A stretch of 64,000 nucleotides of DNA, taken from the NCBI GenBank assembly GCA_009767595.1, contig VSDK01007250.1, forward strand, positions 959-64,958. Direction: 5' to 3'. Both the position numbers and the translations under genes were made by a program. Below are positions 54,220-63,178 of the stretch, one piece after another. A model generated the notes under the pieces. It did no database searches, was not told the DNA's origin, and saw nothing but the letters and a program-made list of their open reading frames with translations. Within the stretch, counting starts at the first letter, position 1. Each line of letters starts with the position of its first letter. Origin of the DNA: Symbiodinium kawagutii (Eukaryota > Sar > Dinophyceae > Suessiales > Symbiodiniaceae).

Positions 54220-55241
54220 ATGAATTGCACCGATTTTAGGGTGGGTGAGGCCGTGTGCCAGTGCGACGTTTGCCTGGCACTGAGGCGGCTGCGCCATACC
54301 CTTACTCACCCTGGTAGAAGCCCTGCGTATCGCGAGCTTTGGCTGGGTAAGCTCCAAATCCTAGCCGTCCAAGCTCAGGACGCGGTACTTCGAGAGCCTC
54401 AGGGACCGGTTGCACCACCACCGGGATTCCTGAGCAAGTTCACTCCTGGAAAGGGAGAGGAACCAAGACCTCCTACCGCTGCGGGAGGCGTAAAGGTCGA
54501 GCAGGACTTGGAGCAGGGAGGAGTCGCACCACCTCCCCCTGCTAGCACACCAGAGGACGCGAAGAAAGAAGCGAAGGAGGAAAAGAGCCCTGAGAAGAAG
54601 AGTTCATCCGCAGCATCCGATCCAACAAGCAAAGCCGAGACTGAGCCCAAGAACCCAGCATCAGCAGCCACATCCAGTAGACCATCTAGCCGAGAGGAAA
54701 AGCAGCCAAAGGAAACCGAGAAGAAGAGAAAAAGGCGAGACAAGGACAAGCGAAGAGACAGCAGCAAGAAAGCATCCCGAAGAGACCCGTCAAGTTCAGA
54801 GGCACCTCGCAGAAAGAAGGAAAGAGTTGCCACTTCAGAGGACTCCTGTGTTGAGGGAGGAAAGCGTTTGGAGGGTGAGAGGCTGAGGAAAGAAAAGTCA
54901 GAGCCCTTACCAAACCCGTATTCAGAGGAGATCGACCCAGAAGCCCTTCATTGCCACCACCTTCGAGACTGAGGGCATCAGCTAGGCCTCCGAGTCCTTC
55001 TCCCGATCCTCCGGGGTTGAGTGTTGCTCCAAAGGCAGCACCTGTGCCTTCACCTGAGCGCCCTCCTTTGCGGCGGAACTTTGCCTTGGGGGGCCGAGAT
55101 CGTGGAGGAGCCCCAGTGAGATCAGGTCAGTGGTGGAACAAGGGCAGTCGGCCGAAAGGGAAAAAGAAAAGAGAGAGGAACAGGCAGATCCACGAGGCAG
55201 GAGGCTTGGACGCGTGGCATGCCTCCAAAGGCTGCCGCTAG
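54220..55241 (+). CDS. YR element ORF1: Cys motif plus basic, charged protein (frameshifted)
   Basis: From the ATG at 54220 the protein opens with MNCTDFRVGEAVCQCDVC, a cluster of Cys residues that could bind zinc. It goes on to a Pro-rich part (PVAPPPGFLSKFTPG) and a long Lys/Arg/Glu/Ser region. The frame closes at TGA 54970-54972, but an overlapping frame continues the same Pro/Arg composition to 55241. That implies a frameshift near 54945, either a mutation or ribosomal. Likely part of Gag, binding nucleic acid. An in-frame TTG at 54202 lies in the A1 repeat but is unlikely as a eukaryotic start. Confidence 0.5.
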
Positions 55242-56681
55242 AGCCAAAGCCAAAGCAGTTCCTAAAGCGAGAGGCAGACTGCGCCGACCAGCAGCTGCAG
55301 CTCCTGGAAGAGTGGGAGCGGGACTTAGGCCAAGGTTGCGTCGACCTGCTGCAGCCCCAGCTGAAGAACCTCGTGCTGAAGTTCGTCTTCAAGAACTTAG
55401 TGTTGGAGAACTCCTGCAGGTGGGAGCGTTGCGTGTCCTGGGAAAGTATTGGGACGCTCCCGTGGAGCTGGTGGGAGTGCCCCTGGGACTACAGGAGATC
55501 AAAGGAGAGTACTACGTAAAGTTCGAAGCAAGCGGAACCAAGCAGGAGAACTTGCTGCGGTACTTGAGCAAGACTCCCCGAAGAGAAGTGTTCTTGCATC
55601 TGTGCGAGAACCCGTGCCGCAGGCTACTATGGCAGGACGGCATGATTCACCCAGATGCAGCTTTCAAGGTGGATGGAAGAGAAGAAGAGTGGATGACCAA
55701 CGCAGTAGCTGTCCACCCTCCTCACGAAGCCGAGCAGCCCATGGACGAGTTGGGCCGATTGAGAGAAGAGATGAACGAGGTCGCTCCTGGCGAGGGAGTG
55801 GAAGATCGCAGAGGGAAAGAGAAAAAGAGAAAGAAGGACGAGAAGAGAGAAGTGGCTCCTGGGGGGGAGCAGCCAAAGAGTTCAAACTCCAAAGGAAGCG
55901 GGCCACAGGTCTGGATCCATGTCCGGAAGTTCGGAGAAAATTTCGGAAGAGGGCGAAGCGTCTCAACAAGAAGAAAAAGAAGAAGAAGCAGAAGAAGGAC
56001 AGCTCCTCCAGCGGGAGCTCATCGCATCGGAGCAGGGCGAGTTCAAGCACAGACGGAAGTCCAGACGGAGGAGAACGCCAAGGAGAGCTGTTCGGGGAAA
56101 CCCTCCTTGTGAGGAAAATCGCATCCCGACTTCCAGGGGTGTTGAGTGCTTCGTCGTTGCGGGAGGCCCAAGAGAACCTGATGAACTCCCAGGGACAGCT
56201 ATGGAGTCAAGTGGAAAGGCCTCTTCCGCCGTTGGCCATGCAGTACTTTCGTCAGATGGTGGCCCCAAAGATGAGTGGGGCAATGGCAAGGGAATACCAG
56301 ACCTTGTCGTTCCTGCTCGATTTGGCCGTGCAGGGAAGAGTGGCGGAGGTTTGCGACGTGTTGGTGCAGAGGTTGAAGAGCTTGTCGTCGACGCAAAGCG
56401 GCATACATTATACAATCTCTCAGCGCCTGGAACTCTTGCCACACGACAGGGCAGTCCCTGCAAGCCTGCAAGAGACTCAAGCTGCAGCAAAAGCAGCCGA
56501 ACAAGAAGACAAAGTTCTCCAACGAGCCAGCCGTCCATACAGACCTTGGGGAAGCTCCACATACCAGGAGAGTACGAAGGGAGGAAAAGGCAAAGAAGGC
56601 AAAGGCAAGAAGGGAAAGAACAAAGACGGGAAGAAAGGCGAAGAAGGGAAAGGAGCCCCACCAGAAGGAAAGAAGGGATGA
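55219..56681 (+). CDS. YR element Gag-like protein (frame change near 55.92 kb)
   Basis: Begins MPPKAAARAKAKAVPKARGR, an Ala/Lys/Arg-rich, histone-tail-like start. A folded part follows with VELVGVPLGLQEIKGEYYVK, KTPRREVFLHLCENPCRRLL and HPDAAFKVDGREEEW. Around 55910-55990, in an A/G-rich Lys/Arg stretch, coding passes to another frame and continues with GELFGETLLVRKIASRLPGV, AMQYFRQMVAPKMSGAMARE and HYTISQRLELLPHDRAVPAS, ending in a Gly/Lys tail at TGA 56679-56681. The second half looks like a helical capsid domain. The shift may be programmed or a lesion. The stop overlaps the Pol start. Confidence 0.6.
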
Positions 56682-59600
56682 GCTGCGCTGCAAACAAAGA
56701 GAGGAGAGATGGTACTCCTGGTCAGGGAGTGGAAGAAGATGCTGCTGAGAAGATGGTGTGCCGAGTTTCACTTTTGGCCACTCCTTGTGAGGGAGGAGAG
56801 CCCGTACAGACCCTTGAAGCAGGTGGTGCTGTGAATGGGGAACCTCTTGCTGACCTCTTTGGGGGACCCAGCAACATTTTTCCGGATGCCAGCCAAAGGT
56901 TGGCTGTGGGGGTTCGTGAGATCCTTCACCAGTTCTGCATGACCACGTTGTCCCTACATCATGTTGGTCCTTGGTTGTTACAGTGTTTAACTTATTGTTG
57001 CAAGCCCATGACCATGGCAGATGAGCTACCCCCAGGCGACTCGACAAGTTCATCTGTTCACACTGTCTCAACAAAACCTGCCGTGAAGGTGTGGGGACAA
57101 GCTACAGGCCTGGCACTGCAAGACATGTCAGGTGAACTCAATGCAGTGAAGCCGACAATCCTGCAGCGAGTCGAAGTGAAAAGGAGTATTGAGCTGCAGC
57201 TGGAGCGGTTTGACATGTGGGAAGATAGTTGTAAGAGGGTAGCCTTTGATGATTTCTTCAAATCCCGGGGAGTGGATTATTCTGGTGAGATGGTACGGTT
57301 ATCCCAGCCTCTGTGTTGGCAGGCGGTAGCAAACTCCTTGCCCGAGGGAGTGGGTCAATTAAAGTTGGAGGACTTTTGCGTGGCAGGCACTCGCCACTAT
57401 GTCCTCAACTTTGAAGAGTACCTGTTACCAGTGGAAGACCAAGTGTTTCCCAAGGCCCCCCGTGTGCAGGTCGAGGAAGGTTCCTGGGATGTCCTTTGTG
57501 AAGGTTTGGTCAAAAGAGGTATTTGTGATTTCACTCCCGTGTCGCAACTCCACCAAATTCAGGGACAACCACTTCTCAACGGACTTTTTGCTGTTGGAAA
57601 GGGTGAGTTTGTGAACGGTGTGGAAACTCAACGGCTCATAATGAACTTGACCGCAGCCAACAGTATCTGCAAAGGATTACAAGGAGATATGTCAACCTTG
57701 CCGACCCTTAGCAATCTCAATGTAATGGTCGTTGGAGAGGAGCAAGAAATTTTAGTTAGCAGCGAAGATGTTCGTTGTTTCTTTTACCTGTTCCAAGTCC
57801 CAAGGGCCTGGCACAAGTACTTGGGATTCAACCGAAAGGTAGCTGACAATCTCCTACCTGAGCACCTGCGTGGCGTGCCTTGTGTGTTGACAGCATCAGT
57901 GCTACCCATGGGATTTTGCAACAGTGTTGCCATAGCACAGCATGTACATAGAAATGTTACCAAGTGGGCTATGGGCAAGGCAGATACTCCCGGTGGTGGC
58001 GAGGGAGAAATCCGTCGAGACAAAGCGTTTCCAGCAGGAGCTGATCTCTGGAGAATCTACCTTGATAACTACGACCAGCTGGAGATCACCGACAAGGAAA
58101 CAGCAGCTATGATCCGAGGAACCCCGTCACCAAGAATCTTGGCTATGCGTCAAGCTTATGAGCACCTGTCCTTGCCGCGCCATCCGGCCAAAGCAGTGGA
58201 ACGCCAAAGTCGTGCCGAAGTTCAAGGCGCCTTGATCCTGGGAGATTTGGCCACAGCAATCCCGAAGCCGCAGAAGGTGTTACAGTATCTGGGACTGGGA
58301 TTAGAACTCCTGTGTTGTGGGAGATGCACGTTGCGGGAGCTGCAAGTCGTTGTGGGCGGTTTCGTCTACATGGCCACCTTCAGACGACCGGTTTTGGGAG
58401 CACTCAACGAAGTGTGGCGTTTCATGGAGACCTTTCGCAATGTTCCCCCTGTTGTCAGGTTGGCATTGCCGGACCTGGTGGTGAAGGAAGTGGTCCGCTT
58501 TCTATGCCTAGTACCTCTGTGTCAAATCTACTTCGGCAGCAAACTTTCACCGAGGGTTTCTTGCAGTGATGCCTCCCTTCAGGGAGGAGGTATTTGTGCG
58601 AGCCGTGGCTTGACAGCATATGGTGACAGAGCAGCCTTGTCAACCATCAGGGGTGATGTGCCAGAAGATCATGATTGGGACCAAGTCCTCAGTGTGGGAT
58701 TGTTCGATGGGATAGGGGCGCTCCGGGTTGCTTGCGACGCCCTCCAACTTCCCATGTGTGGACATATCAGCATTGAACAAAATGGAATAGCTAGTCGTGT
58801 GGTCGAAAGCTATTTCCCGGACACAGTATTCCATGATGACATCATGACAGTGGATAAAGACTTGGTCCAGTCATATGCATTAAAGTACTCCAATGCAGCC
58901 CTCATACTGATTGGGGCCGGGCCGCCCTGTCAGGGCGTGTCTGGTTTAAATGCGGACAAACGAGGCGCTCTCCGAGACCATCGCAGTGTTCTTTTCAAGG
59001 AGGTCCCCAGAGTGGTGGATCTTTTCCGGAACGCATTTCCTTGGGCACAAGTGCATCATATCATGGAGAGTGTTGCCTCTATGTCTGAGGACGACTGCGC
59101 AGTGATGAGTGCGGAAGTGGAACTCCAACCTTGGGAAGTTGATTCCTTGGGATTTGCAATCTGCCGCCGGCCACGTCTATACTGGTGTACTTGGGAGCTT
59201 ATCTCCTGTGACGAAGTGGAGATTCATCCTCCAGATAGCTCCTTGTGGGGAGCAAGAGGCCATATCACTTGCACAAATCTGGTTGATCCACAACCTTTCC
59301 TTGAAGAAGGGTGGTACTTGGCTGGAGACCATTTGCCAACGTTCACTACAGCCAGACCATCTGCACGACCTGGGCGCAAACCAGCAGGTCTGTACCGGCT
59401 AAACACTGAGGAACGTCAGCGGTGGGCAGATGATCAACATCGCTTTCCGCCCTATCAATATGCCCACAACAATGGTCTAGTCAACAAAAACGGCCAATGG
59501 AGAGTGGCCTCGTCAGCGGAGCGCGAAGCAATTATGGGATTTCCAGTTGGGTATACAAAGGCTTGTGTACCCAAGGCTCAGCAACATGGTTTGGACTACG

Positions 59601-60280
59601 TCAATCAGCGTTTGACCTTGTTAGGAAACTCTTGGCAGGTGGGAGTGGTGGCCTGGCTTATCTCCCATCTGGGAGCACAGTTAGGAATGTGTCCGCCTTT
59701 GACTCCGTCGCAGATTGTACAACGTCTTACACCGGGACAAGGTCAACAGTTGCAGAGCCTTTTGCTTAGGCCGCCCCTTCAGCCACAGCGCTGCAAGCCA
59801 AGTGTGAACTTGGAAGGCCAACTGGTGCGGCAGCTTTTGGGAATTGCATCAGTTAAAGGTGAAGACTTGATGCTTCAAGGATCAACCGAGCCCAATGTTC
59901 GCTTCCACCGTTTGCGGCAGAGTATACCTGGGAGGTTATGGCGCTGGGCAGACATTGCTTCATGGAAATGGGAACGGTCAGATGAGCACATAAACGTGCT
60001 TGAGATGCGCGCCATCTTGACTACAATAAAGTGGAGAATACTTAAAAAGAAGAGTGCCTCAACCAAGTTCTTCCACTTAACAGATTCTTTAGTCTGTTTA
60101 CACAGTTTGGCGCGTGGACGGTCATCCAGTCGTCGGTTAAAGAGGACCCTTATGCGTATCAATGCTCTCATTCTCGGTGCTGACCTACACCCCGTATGGG
60201 GCTACATCCATACATCGCAAAACCCTGCTGACAGACCGTCACGCAGGGCGCGCTATGTCAAGAAAAAATGGGTAAAGTAG
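56678..60280 (+). CDS. YR element Pol: reverse transcriptase, split RNase H, C5-cytosine methyltransferase
   Basis: 1200 residues, starting at an ATG that overlaps the Gag stop (ATGA). Reverse transcriptase: RLIMNLTAAN (residue 319 on), SSEDVRCFFYLFQ, LPMGFCNS (409), and IYLDNYD (about 460), a YLDN form of the catalytic Y-x-D-D. RNase H opens with CSDASLQGGG (Asp 631). A C5 methyltransferase then occupies about 670-1010: motif I GLFDGIGALRVACDAL (674), catalytic GPPCQGVSG (Cys 751), MESVASM (Glu 797, Ser where Asn is usual), RRPRLYW (830), REAIMGFPVGY and GNSWQVGV (983). RNase H resumes with INVLEMRAI (Glu 1109), LTDSLV (Asp 1136) and NPADRPSR (Asp 1185). The methyltransferase resembles DNMT3-type enzymes by eye. 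Confidence 0.85.
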   Translation: MSCAANKERRDGTPGQGVEEDAAEKMVCRVSLLATPCEGGEPVQTLEAGGAVNGEPLADLFGGPSNIFPDASQRLAVGVREILHQFCMTTLSLHHVGPWLLQCLTYCCKPMTMADELPPGDSTSSSVHTVSTKPAVKVWGQATGLALQDMSGELNAVKPTILQRVEVKRSIELQLERFDMWEDSCKRVAFDDFFKSRGVDYSGEMVRLSQPLCWQAVANSLPEGVGQLKLEDFCVAGTRHYVLNFEEYLLPVEDQVFPKAPRVQVEEGSWDVLCEGLVKRGICDFTPVSQLHQIQGQPLLNGLFAVGKGEFVNGVETQRLIMNLTAANSICKGLQGDMSTLPTLSNLNVMVVGEEQEILVSSEDVRCFFYLFQVPRAWHKYLGFNRKVADNLLPEHLRGVPCVLTASVLPMGFCNSVAIAQHVHRNVTKWAMGKADTPGGGEGEIRRDKAFPAGADLWRIYLDNYDQLEITDKETAAMIRGTPSPRILAMRQAYEHLSLPRHPAKAVERQSRAEVQGALILGDLATAIPKPQKVLQYLGLGLELLCCGRCTLRELQVVVGGFVYMATFRRPVLGALNEVWRFMETFRNVPPVVRLALPDLVVKEVVRFLCLVPLCQIYFGSKLSPRVSCSDASLQGGGICASRGLTAYGDRAALSTIRGDVPEDHDWDQVLSVGLFDGIGALRVACDALQLPMCGHISIEQNGIASRVVESYFPDTVFHDDIMTVDKDLVQSYALKYSNAALILIGAGPPCQGVSGLNADKRGALRDHRSVLFKEVPRVVDLFRNAFPWAQVHHIMESVASMSEDDCAVMSAEVELQPWEVDSLGFAICRRPRLYWCTWELISCDEVEIHPPDSSLWGARGHITCTNLVDPQPFLEEGWYLAGDHLPTFTTARPSARPGRKPAGLYRLNTEERQRWADDQHRFPPYQYAHNNGLVNKNGQWRVASSAEREAIMGFPVGYTKACVPKAQQHGLDYVNQRLTLLGNSWQVGVVAWLISHLGAQLGMCPPLTPSQIVQRLTPGQGQQLQSLLLRPPLQPQRCKPSVNLEGQLVRQLLGIASVKGEDLMLQGSTEPNVRFHRLRQSIPGRLWRWADIASWKWERSDEHINVLEMRAILTTIKWRILKKKSASTKFFHLTDSLVCLHSLARGRSSSRRLKRTLMRINALILGADLHPVWGYIHTSQNPADRPSRRARYVKKKWVK

Positions 60281-61269
60281 CGCGCCACGTGGAAGGTCGC
60301 ACTGAAGCACAGAGAGCAAAAGTTAGACGTACTTTGGGTCCTTTGAAAACTTTGACTGTCCAGCCAAAAACCCGTTCTCGATATGAAGCAGCTCGCAAGC
60401 AGTTTTACAACTTTTTAGAAAGCGAACATATCACTCTCCCACGTCGGCGGGAGCAACTCGATACTATTTTGGCAGAGTATGTTGAGCACTTGTGGATTTC
60501 GGGCAAGGGCCGTGCCCTTGCGTCTGATACAGTTGCTGGTTTACAAGATTTGGACCCCAAGTTGAAAGGTTCATTATCTCTTACATGGCGACTACTCAAG
60601 ACGTGGAGCGTCAACGAAATTCCTAATAGAGCACCTCCTTTACCAGAGGTGGCTCTACATGCGATGGTTGGATGGAGCATCTTTCATGGACATGCAGATT
60701 TTGCACTTAGCCTCCTTGTCGGATTCTATGCGCTCCTACGAACGGGGGAGCTGTGTGATTTACAGTCTTCGTCCATTTACATGACTTCACCAACCAAACC
60801 TGCCATTATATCCCTTGGGTTCACCAAAGGAGGTAAGAGAGTTGGAGCCGCTGAAAGCGTCACGCTCCATGTACAGGATGTGCTTAAGAAGTTGTGGGTT
60901 TGGAAATCACATGCTACAACCAGGCAGAAACTCGTTCCATCGGTTAGCCGTTGGCGAAAACTTTTTAAAGAATGTTTGGTTGGACTTAAACTGGAACAGT
61001 TTGAGTTTCGGCCGTATAGTCTTCGCCGAGGCGGAGCGACGTTTTGGTTTGAGCATCATAATAGTTTTGACAAACTCCTCCAAATGGGGCGTTGGCAGGC
61101 CTCAAGAACAGCACGCCTGTACTTAAACGAAGGTTTAGCTATGTTAGCTGAACTAAAGCTCAAGAAAGCCGAACTGACTCCTTTCACCCGTGTTTACCTG
61201 AATTCACTCCGAGCCCCTGGCCAAAACTTGAGCGTACTCTGGAGAGTAGACTGGGGGGACGTGGAGTAA
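60268..61269 (+). CDS. YR element tyrosine recombinase
   Basis: 333 residues in a different frame, overlapping the end of Pol by 13 bases. The N-terminal part (RSRYEAARKQFYNFLESEHI) resembles a SAM-like core-binding domain. Catalytic landmarks: Arg 158 in YALLRTGELCDL, Arg 253 in PYSLRRGGATFW (Tyr where many members have His), Trp in GRWQASRT, and the probable nucleophile Tyr 285 in ARLYLNEG. It would circularise and integrate the element's DNA in the nucleus. The frame is uninterrupted. Confidence 0.85.
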   Translation: MGKVARHVEGRTEAQRAKVRRTLGPLKTLTVQPKTRSRYEAARKQFYNFLESEHITLPRRREQLDTILAEYVEHLWISGKGRALASDTVAGLQDLDPKLKGSLSLTWRLLKTWSVNEIPNRAPPLPEVALHAMVGWSIFHGHADFALSLLVGFYALLRTGELCDLQSSSIYMTSPTKPAIISLGFTKGGKRVGAAESVTLHVQDVLKKLWVWKSHATTRQKLVPSVSRWRKLFKECLVGLKLEQFEFRPYSLRRGGATFWFEHHNSFDKLLQMGRWQASRTARLYLNEGLAMLAELKLKKAELTPFTRVYLNSLRAPGQNLSVLWRVDWGDVE

Positions 61270-61564
61270 GGGAGTGAAGGTGAATTTTTTAAGTGTCTAC
61301 AGTTTTCTTTTTTCTCCGAAAAGGTTCTGGGTGTCTGAGGCTTGGGTTAATCTCTGGTAGGCGAGACCCCAAGGGCCACCGGGGGGCCATACAGTTTTTC
61401 CGGCTTGGCGTGAAAGACTGTATGGTTGGGGCCCCAAAGAATAAACAGGGTGTTTGTATACCCTCAAAGGAAAACATTGGTCAAGGAGACTTTTCACTAC
61501 CTAATTAATTGTTTAAATCTTGACAAGATTGGGCTTGCAACGAGGTTGAAAAGAATGGCGCGGG
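61263..61564 (+). repeat. Split direct repeat B1 (302 bp)
   Basis: From GGAGTAAGGGAGTGAAGG to AAAGAATGGCGCGGG. It repeats as B2 exactly 401 bases downstream with only a few substitutions. It starts within the last codons of the recombinase gene. Confidence 0.9.
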
Positions 61565-61583
61565 TCTTTGAACCTTCGCCCCG

Positions 61584-61632
61584 TAAGTAAAGACACAAGC
61601 CATGGTTCAACCCGCAGTTTTTGGCTTCAGGG
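61584..61632 (+). repeat. Split direct repeat A2 (49 bp)
   Basis: Identical to A1. It lies between B1 and B2, as expected for a PAT-type element. Confidence 0.9.
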
Positions 61633-61663
61633 CCCCCCCACCTCTCCCTTTGCTCCTTGTCTG

Positions 61664-61965
61664 GGAGTAAGGGAGTGAAGGTGAATTTTTTAAGTGTCTA
61701 CAGTTTTCTTTTTTCTCCGAAAAGGTTCTGGGTGTCTGAGGCTTGGGTTAATCTCGGCTAGGCGAGACCCCAAGGGACACCGGGGGGCCATACAGTTTTT
61801 CCGGCTTGGCGTGAAAGACTGTATGGTTGGGGCCCCAAAGAATAAACAGGGTGTTTGTATACCCTCAAAGGAAAACATTGGTCAAGGAGACTTTTCACTA
61901 CCTAATTAATTGTTTAAATCTTGACAAGATTGGGCTTGCAACGAGGTTGAAAAGAATGGCGCGGG
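61664..61965 (+). repeat. Split direct repeat B2 (302 bp), right end
   Basis: Near-identical to B1 (for example CTCTGG versus CTCGGC near position 90). It is followed by GCGAAGGTTC, which extends an inverted match to GAACCTTCGCCCCG at 61569-61582. Confidence 0.9.
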
Positions 61966-62671
61966 GCGAAGGTTCATATATATATATATATTTTTCACAT
62001 GTGAATATCTAGATATCAAAATAAATATCAATAAATGCATAAATAAATCAATAAATGAATATATTTATATAACTAAATAAATAAATAAATATATATATAT
62101 ATATATATCAACACATGATACATGTACAGTTGGATTGCAGGATTGAGGGGCCCTCCAACCCCCAGGAAGCTGCACGCTGCTCTGGGCTGAGCCCGATTCG
62201 TCACTGTCTTTGCAGTGGCTGATGTGTAACCAGGGAGGTGATGCCAATCACAAAATTCACCGAGCATCATGTCATGTGGCCATGTGCCAAGCCAATGGGT
62301 AACCAATGTCCCACCAAAAAACTGATCTTTTCAGTAGGGAACCAGTGGTTGACTGGGGGTACACCCCGGGGGTACCACTATGGCTTGACACATAATTACC
62401 CATTTCTGCATGTGTTTCTTTCACCCTTTGGATGCGTCTTTTTCTATATCAACTGTGTCACCCAGATATACTCATGGGTAAAAGAACAATAAGTGGAAAA
62501 CATACTGGCAACAAAAGAAACACCTCCAACAAGCGCAACAATCAACAGTAAACCAACAACCACATCCTCATCCAAAAGCATAGCAGCCAGCAATAGAAGC
62601 AACAACACCAACAGCAAAGTAGGGACGACAACAACAATTACCTGGTGGTTTACAACTATAAGCCATTATTG

Positions 62672-62720
62672 ATCATCATAAATCATCATAAATCATCATA
62701 AATCATCATAAATCATCAAT
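62672..62720. repeat. 11-bp tandem repeat
   Basis: CATCATAAATCATCATAAAT repeated; about four units. Confidence 0.85.
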
Positions 62721-62860
62721 TTGATCCATCACTACCCATTACAACAACAATTGCAACAACAAGTAGTTGGTGATCAATTGCAAATAAGGGTTGGCAATGG
62801 TTGATTAATGGTAAATTAAAGGTGGTGGTTTCAAACACACATGAATAACACAACTGATTA

Positions 62861-62958
62861 ACATTAATGTTGGTTTCTGATTAGTGTAACCCCCCCTAAA
62901 GTAATGAAAATAGATGAAACCAACAGGTAGATACTAATCAGAAACCAGCATTAATGTT
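62861..62958. repeat. Inverted repeat (about 30-bp arms)
   Basis: ACATTAATGTTGGTTTCTGA then TTAGT on the left and ACTAATCAGAAACCAGCATT then AATGTT on the right, with a 40-bp loop containing AACCCCCCCT. MITE-like; it sits inside family B-like ends (GGTGGTGGTTTCAAAC). Confidence 0.75.
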
Positions 62959-63029
62959 TCAAACACTTTTGGCTATGGGTCAAACGTTGTTTTCCCTATT
63001 ATTGTTGCTTATTACTGATGGTATTGACC

Positions 63030-63178
63030 CATAGCCTCTTGGTTTCTCCGTTCTCCGGTCATCGCCTGATCCTCTGTGATATCGTCTTGAGCTCGTTGTA
63101 GTTTTTGCAACACCTCGAACCAACTCGGGAGACGACGTCTGAAAAAGCGCGCAGCCGGGGGCTCCACGGCTCGGTTAC
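63030..63178 (-). CDS. Candidate exon, basic then acidic
   Basis: After CATAACAG and two bases: NRAVEPPAARFFRRRLPSWF, EVLQKLQRAQDDITEDQAMT, GERRN. The reading is convincing and the plus strand is not open. The 3' end is uncertain (stop TAA at 63012). Unknown protein. Confidence 0.4.

Larger units (their letters stand above)
54165..61975 (+). mobile_element. Tyrosine-recombinase retrotransposon (DIRS/PAT-like) with a C5 methyltransferase
   Basis: A 7.8-kb element with split direct repeats: A1 (54165-54213), the coding region, B1 (61263-61564), A2 (61584-61632), B2 (61664-61965). It encodes a basic Gag-like region, a Pol with reverse transcriptase, RNase H and an embedded C5-cytosine methyltransferase, and a tyrosine recombinase in place of a DDE integrase. 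The PAT and Ngaro groups of YR retrotransposons are known for this A1-ORF-B1-A2-B2 layout. They are thought to integrate through a circular DNA made by the recombinase, without target duplication. Pol and recombinase frames are intact; the Gag region has two frame changes. Confidence 0.9.
61976..63029. other. Flank with TA tracts and inverted repeat, no gene
   Basis: TA and AAATA repeats at 61976-62108, an 11-bp ATCATAA-type tandem at 62672-62720 and the palindrome at 62861-62958. Open frames are short and unconvincing. Confidence 0.4.

Noticed and set aside
55963..57074. Long minus-strand frames (244 and 291 residues) under the YR element
   Set aside because: They are shadows of Gag and Pol on the plus strand and show no domain.
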